DNA from: Granulicella sp.
Lineage (GTDB): Bacteria; Acidobacteriota; Terriglobia; Terriglobales; Acidobacteriaceae
Assembly (NCBI GenBank): GCA_003133205.1
Contig: PKWK01000217.1
Coordinates: 1 to 24,408 of the forward strand
DNA: 24,408 nt
Direction: 5' to 3'
Below are positions 16,217-24,392 of the stretch, in pieces (positions within the stretch are counted from its first letter, which is position 1; every line of letters starts with the position of its first letter). The notes under the pieces are model-generated. The model was not told the DNA's origin, made no database searches, and saw only the letters and a program-made list of their open reading frames with translations. Both the position numbers and the translations under genes were made by a program.

Positions 16217-19093
16217 ATGAAGTTTGGCCTGAAGCTTTGCCTCGTCTCGCTGTTGGTCCCGATGTCGCTTGCCCCGATGTTGCTTGCGCAGGAGGCACGC
16301 CCGTGGCAGCAGGTCACCGTGCCGTCGACGCGCGAGGTGGCGGCGAACTTCAAGGCCCCGCCGCGCGAGTACGGCGCTATCCAGCCCTTCCAAAGCTGGA
16401 ACGGCACCGACCCCGCCGAAGTCCGCGCTCGCATCAGCCGCGATCTGGACCGCCTCTCCGCCAATGGCATCTTCATAATCAATCTCTCGCCCGGCCGGCG
16501 CGATATGGCCCACGGTGAGCCCGCGTATCTCTCCCCCGGCCACATGGACCAAGTGAAGTACACCGTCGCCGAACTGGCCAAGCGCAACATGCGCATGTGG
16601 ATTCAGGACGAGAGCGACTACCCCAGCGGATTCGCCGGCGGCTACATCACGGAGCGCTACCCGGAGTTGGGCATGCAGGACATCGTCGCCGACATCTCCG
16701 TGCACGTAGCGCCCGGCCAGACGCTGCAGATGCCGGTGCCCCCGGACACGCTGGCCATCTGGGCGACGGAGATGGACGCGCAGGGCGCCATCGAGAAGGT
16801 GATTCCGATCCCCGTGCCCGCGGACCTGCAGTTGAAGTACCTCACTCCGGCCGAGGGCAGTACGCCGAACGAGCCGCGGCATAGCTGGCAGGTGCAGTTC
16901 CTGCGGCATGTGTATCTGAGCTCGCCGACGCGCAACTTCAACCGCGCGGACGGGACGCGGGCGAAGGACGCGACCTACACGATCATCGACTATCTAGATC
17001 CGAAGGCGACGGACGCATTCCTGCACACCGTGCACGAGACGTATTACAACGCGGTCGGCGACCAGTTCGGCAAGACCGTGCTGGGCTTCTTCGGCGACGA
17101 GCCGGATTACTCGAGCGGTATCCCCTGGACCCCGAAGCTGCTGGATACCTTCAAGGCGCAGAAGGGTTACGACCTGACGCCGTACATTCCCTCGTGGTTC
17201 GATCGCAAACCGATTCCGGGAGCGGACCTCGCTCGTGCGGATTACTACGATGTCTGGAGCGGCATCTTCCGCGACTCGTTCTTCGGAGAACAGGCCAACT
17301 GGGCCAAGGCGCACAACGTCGAGTACCTGGTCCACCTCAACCACGAGGAAACCATGCTCGCGCTGGAGCGCAGCGAAGGCGACTACTTCCGCGACGAGCG
17401 CTACGTGCAGGTTCCGGGGATCGACAACCTGAACCAACTCATCCCCAGCGTGGTCCACACGCCTGACGGCACGTGGAACATCAACAACAACTTTCCCAAG
17501 CTGGCGAGCTCGGACGCGCATCTCTTCGGCAAGCCCAAGGTGTGGGCGGAAGATGGCGGCAGCACCGGCGTAGACGGCAAGTACCAGCTCGATTTCCAGG
17601 CCGTGCGAGGAGTGAACGCGCTTGAGATCCGCGTGCCGGTCACGCGCTTCGGTCAGGACGCGAACGCTTCCGCACCGCCTCCTCCCGTTCCGCCGGAGGC
17701 CGCGATGATTGCGTGGTATGCCAACCGCGCCGGCTACCTGATGGCTATCGGGCGCCCAGCGGCGCAGGTGGCCCTTTACCATCCCGGCAACAGTATCTGG
17801 ATGGGCGGCGACGCGGCAACCGAAGCCGACCGCAGCACTACCAAGCTCGGCTGGCAGCTCTTCGAACACCAGGTGGACTGGGACTACTTCGACGAGCAGT
17901 CGCTCAGCTCCGTCGCGAAGCTCGAAAATGGCGGCTTCACCAACCTCAGCGGTCAGACCTACAAGGCCATCGTGCTGCCGTCGATGACGGTCATCACGCG
18001 CACCGGCCTCAACCGCCTGCGCGAGTTCGCCAAGGAAGGCGGCAAGGTCATCTTCGTCGGCCAGACGCCCTCGCTCATCGTCGACAAGACCTTCATGGAC
18101 GCGAAGGAGAAGCCCGACCTCAGCTTCGCCACGCTGATCGAGTCCTCCGGCGACATCACGCCCGCCGTGCTGGCCGCGCTGCCCAAGCCGGACGTCAAAC
18201 TCGACGCCGACTTCCCGCGCCTGACCTACACCCACCGCCAGTGGACCGACGGCGACATGTACTACTTCTTCAACGAGAGCAACAAGTCCGAGTCGCGCAC
18301 AGCCACCGTCGCCGGCCACGGGGTTGCTCAGGATTGGAACATGGCTACCGGCGAGATTCATCCCATCGGCGGCGCAACCGCCGGCGCGGACGGAATCAAG
18401 ATCCCGCTGGTGCTCGCACCGTATGAGGCGAAGGTGATTGTCGTCGGCCCGCTGCCCAAGGAAGCCGCGGCGGCCGAGCCGTCATTCGCAGCAGGCACCA
18501 CGCTGGCCGAGCTGACCGGCGACTGGAGCCTGACGCTGAACGGCAAACCCATGACAACCGAGCTGAAGTCGTGGGAGGACCTGGGCACAACGGGCTTTGC
18601 CGGGCCGGCCACCTACCACAAGCAGTTCACCACTGCGGCTGCGCCAAAGGGCAAGCGAGAGTATCTCGAGATCGCCGATGTGCACGATTACGCCAAGGTG
18701 ACGCTCAATGGCAAAGAACTGGGCGCGGCAGGCTGGCAGCCGTATCGCTGGGACGTGACCGGCGCGCTGAAGAAAGGCGCGAACGACCTGGTCATCGAAG
18801 TGGACGCGCTGGCCACGGGCCGCAGCGGCTTCGGTGGTCCTCCGCCAGCTGCTGCACCAACGGCAGCGACCACCGCGCCTGGTTTAGCGACGGCTCCGCC
18901 CGCAGGTGTAGGCCCAGGCGCTGGTGCAGGAGCGCGCCGCAGATCAGGCGCAGGTGTCGCCGGAGCCGTTGGCGCAGCCGCCGGGGCGGGCGCACCTGCC
19001 GCTCCAACTGGAGCAGGTGGCGGAGGACGCGGTGGAGCATCCACGCCCGCAACCTCCGGCCTCTTCGGCAGCGTCAAGCTGGTCGCGTACTAG
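16217..19093 (+). CDS. GH106 family alpha-L-rhamnosidase, secreted
   Basis: A 958-residue exported enzyme expected to remove terminal alpha-L-rhamnose, for example from rhamnogalacturonan oligosaccharides, with inversion. The ATG at 16217 is chosen because it has GGAG ten bases upstream and starts a good signal peptide (MKFGLKLCLVSLLVPMSLAPMLLA-QE). The longer frame from 16154 adds a hydrophilic leader that masks the signal. The catalytic barrel contains RMWIQDESDYPSGFAGG (about 126-142) and VLGFFGDEPDY with Glu295, both typical GH106 acidic motifs. An accessory central region follows, then a C-terminal GH2-like beta-sandwich (LTLNGKPM, YAKVTLNGKELGAAGWQPYRWDVTG). That sandwich is interrupted at about residues 873-947 by a Gly/Ala/Pro-rich low-complexity insert before the closing strand LFGSVKLVAY. 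Family call strong; the exact catalytic pair is not assigned. Confidence 0.88.
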   Translation: MKFGLKLCLVSLLVPMSLAPMLLAQEARPWQQVTVPSTREVAANFKAPPREYGAIQPFQSWNGTDPAEVRARISRDLDRLSANGIFIINLSPGRRDMAHGEPAYLSPGHMDQVKYTVAELAKRNMRMWIQDESDYPSGFAGGYITERYPELGMQDIVADISVHVAPGQTLQMPVPPDTLAIWATEMDAQGAIEKVIPIPVPADLQLKYLTPAEGSTPNEPRHSWQVQFLRHVYLSSPTRNFNRADGTRAKDATYTIIDYLDPKATDAFLHTVHETYYNAVGDQFGKTVLGFFGDEPDYSSGIPWTPKLLDTFKAQKGYDLTPYIPSWFDRKPIPGADLARADYYDVWSGIFRDSFFGEQANWAKAHNVEYLVHLNHEETMLALERSEGDYFRDERYVQVPGIDNLNQLIPSVVHTPDGTWNINNNFPKLASSDAHLFGKPKVWAEDGGSTGVDGKYQLDFQAVRGVNALEIRVPVTRFGQDANASAPPPPVPPEAAMIAWYANRAGYLMAIGRPAAQVALYHPGNSIWMGGDAATEADRSTTKLGWQLFEHQVDWDYFDEQSLSSVAKLENGGFTNLSGQTYKAIVLPSMTVITRTGLNRLREFAKEGGKVIFVGQTPSLIVDKTFMDAKEKPDLSFATLIESSGDITPAVLAALPKPDVKLDADFPRLTYTHRQWTDGDMYYFFNESNKSESRTATVAGHGVAQDWNMATGEIHPIGGATAGADGIKIPLVLAPYEAKVIVVGPLPKEAAAAEPSFAAGTTLAELTGDWSLTLNGKPMTTELKSWEDLGTTGFAGPATYHKQFTTAAAPKGKREYLEIADVHDYAKVTLNGKELGAAGWQPYRWDVTGALKKGANDLVIEVDALATGRSGFGGPPPAAAPTAATTAPGLATAPPAGVGPGAGAGARRRSGAGVAGAVGAAAGAGAPAAPTGAGGGGRGGASTPATSGLFGSVKLVAY

Positions 19094-19312
19094 CCTCTCC
19101 CCCTACCGAGACTACGCCGGACGCGGCTAAGGCAGGCATTGGCCCGTGGTCTCAGGTTCGTCTACACACTCCCTATCAGTCAGGACGAGTTGTTTCTCGA
19201 AAAGGATATATTGGCTCCCGCTTTAAAATACGTCGCACGGTTCCTCCTGTTGCATAACGCTACTTAAGAAACTGTGGCAATGCTGAAGCAACTTTGGTGA
19301 CGAGGCCTCCTG

Positions 19313-20641
19313 ATGAAGACGAACGCGATTTTGATAGCAGCTATGGCACTGATCTCTAACGCGGCAATCGCGCAAAGCAACGCGAAGCCTGTACATCGCT
19401 ATGTGGTCACGGATTATGGCGCGGTCGCCGATGGGAAGACGGTCAACACCAAAGCTATTCAGGCCGCGATCGACAAATGCGCCTCGTCTGGGGGCGGTGT
19501 GCTCGTTATCCCCAAGGGGACATTTCTCAGCGGTGCGATCTTTCTGAAGCAGGGGGTGAATCTGCTGGTGGAGAAGGACGGCGTGCTGAAAGGCACTACC
19601 AACATCGATGACTATCCGGTCATTCAGACCCGCTGGGAGGGCACGGAAGAGCCATGGACTTCGGCGTTCATCAATGCCGAAGGCGTCACAGGTCTCGAGA
19701 TATCGGGCGAGGGTACGATCGATGGCTCGGGTGAAGAATGGCTGCAGAACAACCCGCCTCGCAGGCCGGCGCCGGCCGTTACGGGGAACGATCCGGCTGG
19801 GGCCGCTCCTACCGCACCGCCGCCGGGCCCACCGGCAGCTGGCCCTCGGCGCGGACGCCCGCGCCTGATCGGGATTCAGAACTCGAAACACGTTCGTATC
19901 GCGGACCTCAACCTGCACAATCAAGCCGTATGGTGCCTCTTCATCCTCTATAGCGAGGATGTTACGGCAGAGGGACTGCACATCACGGCGGAACATAATA
20001 TTCCTAGTTCCGACGGGATCGATATCGACTCCTCGAAGCATGTGGTGGTGAACAACGTGTACATCGACGTCAACGACGACTGCATCTCCATCAAGTCCGG
20101 CAAAGATGCGGATGGTCTGCGCGTCAATCGTCCTGCGGAAGATATTCTCATCGAGAATTCTCATTTTGCATATGGCCAGGGCGGCGTCGCCATGGGTAGC
20201 GAGACCTCAGGCGGAATCCGCAACGTGGAGGTGCGCGACTCGGTCTTCGACTCTGGCAACTGGGCGCCGATTCGATTCAAGTCGCAGCCCAGCCGCGGAG
20301 GAGTGGTTGAAAATATCACCTATCGCAACATCAAGCTGAACGGCACCAAGCAGGCCTTCGAGTTCAATCTGGAGTGGCGCATGGTGCCGCCCATCGCTCC
20401 GCCGGCAAAGGTCCTTCCGATTGTGCGCAACGTAAAGATCATCAACGTCTCCGGGGACGTTCAGTCGGTTGGGATCATGCACGGCCTTGCGGGAAGTCCC
20501 ATCGATGGCGTCTCGTTTGAGGATTGCAAGATTACGGCGGACAAAGGCTTCAAGCTCGATCATGCTCGCAACGTCGATCTGAAGGGATTGACCCTAGACG
20601 TGAAGCAAGGCGATGCCATCACCAAGACGGATGTCGAGTAA
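19313..20641 (+). CDS. GH28 polygalacturonase-type glycoside hydrolase, secreted
   Basis: A 442-residue exported right-handed beta-helix enzyme of GH28, which hydrolyses galacturonate linkages in pectin. The start has GAGG seven bases upstream and a signal peptide (MKTNAILIAAMALISNAAIA-QS). The N-terminal VTDYGAVADGKTVNTKAIQAAI is standard for the family. Catalytic aspartates are visible: Asp234 (SSDGIDID, the NTD motif) and Asp255/Asp256 (NDDCISIKSG), spaced 21 residues apart as in fungal polygalacturonases. PIRFKSQ supplies the RIK-type Arg/Lys pair. The GHG motif reads GQG (Gln289), so the usual His is replaced. A Pro/Ala-rich insert at about 147-183 precedes RPRLIGIQN. It is 219 bases after GH106; that gap holds no gene and only weak promoter-like AT-rich runs (TATATT at about 19206, TTTAAAAT at about 19223). 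It could be an exo-enzyme or a rhamnogalacturonan hydrolase rather than an endo-polygalacturonase. Confidence 0.92.
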   Translation: MKTNAILIAAMALISNAAIAQSNAKPVHRYVVTDYGAVADGKTVNTKAIQAAIDKCASSGGGVLVIPKGTFLSGAIFLKQGVNLLVEKDGVLKGTTNIDDYPVIQTRWEGTEEPWTSAFINAEGVTGLEISGEGTIDGSGEEWLQNNPPRRPAPAVTGNDPAGAAPTAPPPGPPAAGPRRGRPRLIGIQNSKHVRIADLNLHNQAVWCLFILYSEDVTAEGLHITAEHNIPSSDGIDIDSSKHVVVNNVYIDVNDDCISIKSGKDADGLRVNRPAEDILIENSHFAYGQGGVAMGSETSGGIRNVEVRDSVFDSGNWAPIRFKSQPSRGGVVENITYRNIKLNGTKQAFEFNLEWRMVPPIAPPAKVLPIVRNVKIINVSGDVQSVGIMHGLAGSPIDGVSFEDCKITADKGFKLDHARNVDLKGLTLDVKQGDAITKTDVE

Positions 20642-20678
20642 CGAATCGTTGGGTAAGCGATTCGATCAAGGTTTTTTT
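20642..20678 (+). terminator. terminator between convergent GH28 genes
   Basis: CGAATCG and CGATTCG form a 7-bp stem with a nine-base loop directly after the GH28 stop, followed a few bases later by a run of seven T (20672-20678). The T-run lies inside the last codons of the opposite gene. It would mainly serve the plus-strand gene. Confidence 0.55.
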
Positions 20679-23233
20679 GTAGGCACAACGACGATAGTCG
20701 CGGTGATACTTTCCGGCAGCACCGTATCGTCTACGGTGAACTTGACCGAGTAGGCGCCTGCCTGGCGCGCGGTAGGCGTCCACGAGAATGTTCTGCTTGC
20801 CCCATCGAATGTTGCGCCGGAGGGTAGGCTGGCTGCGGAATAGGCCAGCTTCGCCCCTGGGGCTGGATTTCTGGCAGTCACTTGGAACTCCAAGAGCTGT
20901 CCTGCAGCAATTCTCTGGGGGCCGATCCAGTCAAAGCTGGGTCTGTGGACTGTCAAGGGTAGCGGGTACTTGTCGTCGGCGATGGCGTAGCTGTAGGGGT
21001 GGTCGGTCGAGGGCGCGGTTGGGTAGGTGTAGAGGGTGTCCGGCGGCGTGCCTGGGGAGGGGTGATCTACATTGACAGTTTCCATGTGTAGTGCGGGCGA
21101 AACAACGAGGTCTTTTACCCCTGTGGTTTTGTAGGGTTGGTTGGCGACGTATTCCTCGTCGGGGGTTCGTTTTTTCGTATCTTTCACGCTGACGATCACC
21201 GGCACTCCGGCGGCAGTTACTACATTGACTGCGGTGAATCGCACCGAGGCGGCGTCATCCAACACAATTGCCGGGCGTCGATCCTCGACCTTGTACTTCA
21301 AGGTGACGTCTCTTAGGGTTAGTCCTTGGATGTGCCTTGCATAAATTCCATAGGATGGCAGGATACCCAACATACTGGGTTCCGGATATTCACGAGTCAT
21401 TTCTGGAATATTGTAAGGATCGTTCGCCCAGCCACCTTTGCTTTCATTGAGCGAGGGATCCCAGCTTACTCTCGGGAGCAACGCTTCGCTCTTGCTGAAG
21501 AACGGGTTTACCAGCCAGGGCAGTGATTGATTCGCCGCGGAAGCTCCATAGGGAGTGGAGGCGTAGTTACTGGTAAGCTGCCTTTGGTCAATCGCGTCCT
21601 GCATTGTTAGACCGCCGCGATATTCGACTAAAACATTGGTCATGCTGACATTTTCGATGGGGTGGTCCACCAGACCGTTCAGCAAGATGGGATAGCGAGG
21701 GTCGGCGTCTTCGACCACGACATTACGAATTGTGATATTTCGAATCTGCGCGAACCCGACACCCACTGCATTGGCGGAGAGTGGGTCCGTAGGTTTGCTG
21801 GAGTTTGGGTTGAGCCTTGTGGGAGCCTGGGGATTGACGATCGCGATAGGCCGGCTTGCGCCGCCGATGTTGACCTCCTGCGATTTGTTATAGGAGGGGA
21901 TGGTGCGCACGGGCGGATAGTTGCCGTAGGTGGCGGGTTGGTTGGGCAGGATCCAACTGGTGTCATTCAGCCGCACATCTTTTGCGGGACTGACGTCGTC
22001 GCCAGTGCCGATGCCGGTAACCGGCGCGCGACCGCGGTCGCCGATCACGATGAAGATCGGCGAACTGCTGGTGTGCTTCATCTGGATATCGCTGAAGAGG
22101 ACGTTCTGCAGGGTTGCCCCATCGACCGATTCGAGAGCGAATCCGCGGGAGCGATCGAAGAGGATGTTGCGAATAGTTACGGTGTCGAGGCCGCTGGTGC
22201 CTTCGGTGCCGAACTTCACTCGCCCGGTGGGGCCATCGCGATCCGACGCGACCAACCTTTGCGTGGAATAGACTCCATTCAGAACGGACCCGGCGTCGTA
22301 GCCACTTACAATATCTTTTTCAAGGAGGATGTTTTTAGTGTCGCGATAATGGCCGATCCCGAACGATCCTTTTAGCACGATGGCGTCGTCGTTTACGGAG
22401 TTGAAGGTTGAATTGCGAATGGTCATGTTCTGGGTTGTGTCGATATCGATGCCATCGCGATTGGTATCGACCACAATTCCGTCTATCGTCCAGTTGGTGA
22501 CTCCTGAGCCAAGAATGGCAAAGTGTCCGCCGTTCCGGATATGAAAGTCGCGAAAGATAACATTCGAGGCATTTTTTAAGGCGACCGCTTTATTGGCGCC
22601 AGCCGGCGTGCCTGCTGGGGAAGTTCTCGACGCGGGTTCGCGTGGATCGCCTCCGGATAGCACGTTGACGGTGATCCCGTTGTTATCGATGTAGCTTCCG
22701 TCGATGAGCCCCGGACCGGAGATCATGACGTCGCTGACATCGATCCCATAGATCAAACTATTGGCCCAGTGAGAGTGGCCGGAGTCCTGGATACCGACGA
22801 AGAGATTCTCCTCCGGCGCGTCATAGAAGCCTCCGTCCTGGCGCTCGCCGGTGCCGGGAATGGCGGCTCGGAGGACCGAGTTCTTCGATGCGAAGTGCAG
22901 GTTGACGCGACTTTTGAGGCGGATGGAGTAGGTTTTGAAGACGCCTTCGGGGATGAGGACGGTACCGCCTCCAGCTTTCGCCGCAGCGTCAATCGCGGAG
23001 TTGATGGCTGCCTGATTCTTGAGCGCGGGGCCATCGGGGACGGCGCCATACGACAGGATATTGAAGAGGGCAGCCTTCGGCTGAGGCAAGACGGTGACAC
23101 CGCTTCCGGTGGCGAGTTTGATCTCCGGGTGGGCCGCGGGTTGCGCGATGGCCAGACTGCCGGGGAGAACCCCGATGGCCAAGTAGCTCCCTGCAAGCAG
23201 AGATCGTAACAAGATGCCTCGACTGCGATTCAA
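20666..23233 (-). CDS. large GH28-like beta-helix protein with C-terminal Ig-like (He_PIG-type) domain, secreted
   Basis: An 855-residue exported protein in the pectin-lyase-like beta-helix fold. I place the start at the TTG at 23231-23233: it follows GGAGG by four bases and opens a signal peptide (NRSRGILLRSLLAGSYLAIGVLPGSLAIA-QP). The frame remains open upstream to 23362 and beyond, but that part is the tail of a dehydrogenase gene, not of this protein. FNILSYGAVPDGPALKNQAAINSAI matches GH28 N-termini. NRDGIDID (Asp260) and NDDAIVLKGS (Asp282/283) match the NTD and DD motifs, and GRVKFGTEG the RIK motif. No GHG motif is seen. Extra helix coils and a loop-rich middle (about 420-700) make it twice the usual length. 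Residues from about 770 on (FDWIGPQRIAAGQLLEFQVTA) form an Ig/cadherin-like domain. Likely acts on a pectin-type chain; activity is not certain. Confidence 0.82.
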   Translation of the reverse strand: MNRSRGILLRSLLAGSYLAIGVLPGSLAIAQPAAHPEIKLATGSGVTVLPQPKAALFNILSYGAVPDGPALKNQAAINSAIDAAAKAGGGTVLIPEGVFKTYSIRLKSRVNLHFASKNSVLRAAIPGTGERQDGGFYDAPEENLFVGIQDSGHSHWANSLIYGIDVSDVMISGPGLIDGSYIDNNGITVNVLSGGDPREPASRTSPAGTPAGANKAVALKNASNVIFRDFHIRNGGHFAILGSGVTNWTIDGIVVDTNRDGIDIDTTQNMTIRNSTFNSVNDDAIVLKGSFGIGHYRDTKNILLEKDIVSGYDAGSVLNGVYSTQRLVASDRDGPTGRVKFGTEGTSGLDTVTIRNILFDRSRGFALESVDGATLQNVLFSDIQMKHTSSSPIFIVIGDRGRAPVTGIGTGDDVSPAKDVRLNDTSWILPNQPATYGNYPPVRTIPSYNKSQEVNIGGASRPIAIVNPQAPTRLNPNSSKPTDPLSANAVGVGFAQIRNITIRNVVVEDADPRYPILLNGLVDHPIENVSMTNVLVEYRGGLTMQDAIDQRQLTSNYASTPYGASAANQSLPWLVNPFFSKSEALLPRVSWDPSLNESKGGWANDPYNIPEMTREYPEPSMLGILPSYGIYARHIQGLTLRDVTLKYKVEDRRPAIVLDDAASVRFTAVNVVTAAGVPVIVSVKDTKKRTPDEEYVANQPYKTTGVKDLVVSPALHMETVNVDHPSPGTPPDTLYTYPTAPSTDHPYSYAIADDKYPLPLTVHRPSFDWIGPQRIAAGQLLEFQVTARNPAPGAKLAYSAASLPSGATFDGASRTFSWTPTARQAGAYSVKFTVDDTVLPESITATIVVVPTKKP

Positions 23234-23317
23234 TCGGCCTCCTACGGTTGGGCGCTCTCGCAGCTTACTCTCGCGTGTTCTGCCCAAGCGGTCAAAACGA
23301 GCGCCCCAGAGCGGTAA

Positions 23318-23517
23318 GTAGGTCGCTCGGCCGCCGCTGACATCGTAGCATTGCGCGGTCACGAAGGAGCACTCTGGGCTGGCGAGGAAGTGGACGACGT
23401 ACGCGACCTCTTCCGGTTGTCGCGATCCTATGGAGTCGAAGCGTCCTGGTTCATCAGATTGAGAACCAGGCGTTTCAGAGAACGATGAGCAGCCAGACCA
23501 ACTTTGGCGCCGCGTTA
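23318..23517 (-). pseudogene. C-terminal remnant of a short-chain dehydrogenase/reductase (SDR)
   Basis: Reading minus-strand from 23455 to 23318 gives 46 residues, DEPGRFDSIGSRQPEEVAYVV... ending VTAQCYDVSGGRATY. This has the layout of an SDR C-terminus: a 'RxxxPEEVA..V.FLAS' helix and a closing 'VTxQxxxVxGG' strand. The catalytic Tyr-Lys and Rossmann parts are absent because the IS begins at 23518. No stop follows the final Tyr, and the frame runs into the GH28-like gene. Between 23456 and 23517 no frame gives convincing SDR sequence, so there may be a frameshift as well. It could have been a sugar dehydrogenase of the same pathway (inference). Confidence 0.7.
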
Positions 23518-23534
23518 GAGGCTGTTATGAAGTT
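23518..23534. repeat. IS terminal inverted repeat, transposase 3' side
   Basis: GAGGCTGTTATGAAGTT. It matches the other end at 15 of 16 visible positions (one C/G difference at the fourth base). The first base of the reversed transposase stop codon overlaps its last base. Confidence 0.85.
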
Positions 23535-24340
23535 CATGCGAGTTGTTTGAACATGTTTGCGATCATGATGCATGCGAAGGCGACGTAATGAAATCCTTTG
23601 AGGGTTGTGTCGAGCCGTTCGTAGTCGCGCACGAGTCTGCGGAATCGGGCGGCCCAGGCGAAGCTCCGTTCAACCACCCAACGGCGCGGCAGCAGCACGA
23701 AGCCGCGTTTCGCCATGGGGTGTTTGACTACTTCGAGCCGGATGCCGTGGCTCTGGGCTGCTTCGGCCGCAGCCTGACCGGTGTAGCCCTGGTCGACATA
23801 CGCCATCTCGACGGAGCCGCCTGTGACCTGCTCGATCTCTCCTGCCAGTGCCTCGACCTGGGCGCGGTCGCCCTGATCGGCGGCCGTGACCTTCAGCGCA
23901 AGCAAGTGGCCCAGCGTATCGACCGCGATATGCACCTTCGAGCCCTTCCTCCGCTTGGCTCCGTCGTAGCCGGCACGGGCGCCCGACTCGGGCGTGGACT
24001 GCAGCGTGCGGCTGTCGAAGCAGACCGCCGTCGGCTGGCCCTTGCGGCCGACGAACTCGCGTAGCAGAATGCGTGTGTCCTCGACCAGCCGCTCGAAGCA
24101 TCCGGCCCGCATCCAGCGCTGTATCTGCTGGTAGATCGCAGGCCAGGGTGGGTAGTCATGCGGCATGAATCGCCACTGGTTGCCCGTCCGCGCAATGTAG
24201 CGGACGCCGTTGAACACCGCCCGCAGATCGTGCTCCCGATGAGCGCTGTCCTCCCGGCTCAACAGCAAATAAGGCAGCACAAACCACCACTCTTCATCAG
24301 ACACATCGCTCGGATACCCAACCTGACCCTTCTTCCCCAT
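23534..24340 (-). CDS. IS5-family DDE transposase
   Basis: A 268-residue transposase from the ATG at 24338-24340; the frame is also open to a TTG at 24364, which would give 276 residues. The GGAGGG directly before the ATG is too close to be an ideal ribosome site, so the start is not settled. The N-terminal YPSDVSDEEWWFVLPYLL and FNGVRYIARTGNQWRFMP are the DUF4096-type DNA-binding region of IS5 transposases. The catalytic triad is visible as Asp in VCFDSRTLQ, Asp in AYVDQGYTG and Glu in RRWVVERSFAW. The frame is uninterrupted and the length normal, so the enzyme may be active. It sits alone within the inverted repeats and is unrelated in function to the neighbouring sugar genes. Confidence 0.95.
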   Translation of the reverse strand: MGKKGQVGYPSDVSDEEWWFVLPYLLLSREDSAHREHDLRAVFNGVRYIARTGNQWRFMPHDYPPWPAIYQQIQRWMRAGCFERLVEDTRILLREFVGRKGQPTAVCFDSRTLQSTPESGARAGYDGAKRRKGSKVHIAVDTLGHLLALKVTAADQGDRAQVEALAGEIEQVTGGSVEMAYVDQGYTGQAAAEAAQSHGIRLEVVKHPMAKRGFVLLPRRWVVERSFAWAARFRRLVRDYERLDTTLKGFHYVAFACIMIANMFKQLA

Positions 24341-24392
24341 CCCTCCATGTTGGACAGAAAGCAAACCCGCGCAAAGAACCTAGCAAGGTGCA

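Noticed and set aside
16994..18361. 455-residue open frame on the minus strand inside the GH106 gene
   Set aside because: Antisense to a clearly coding gene with signal peptide and motifs. Long antisense frames are common in high-GC genes, and this one shows no recognisable domain.
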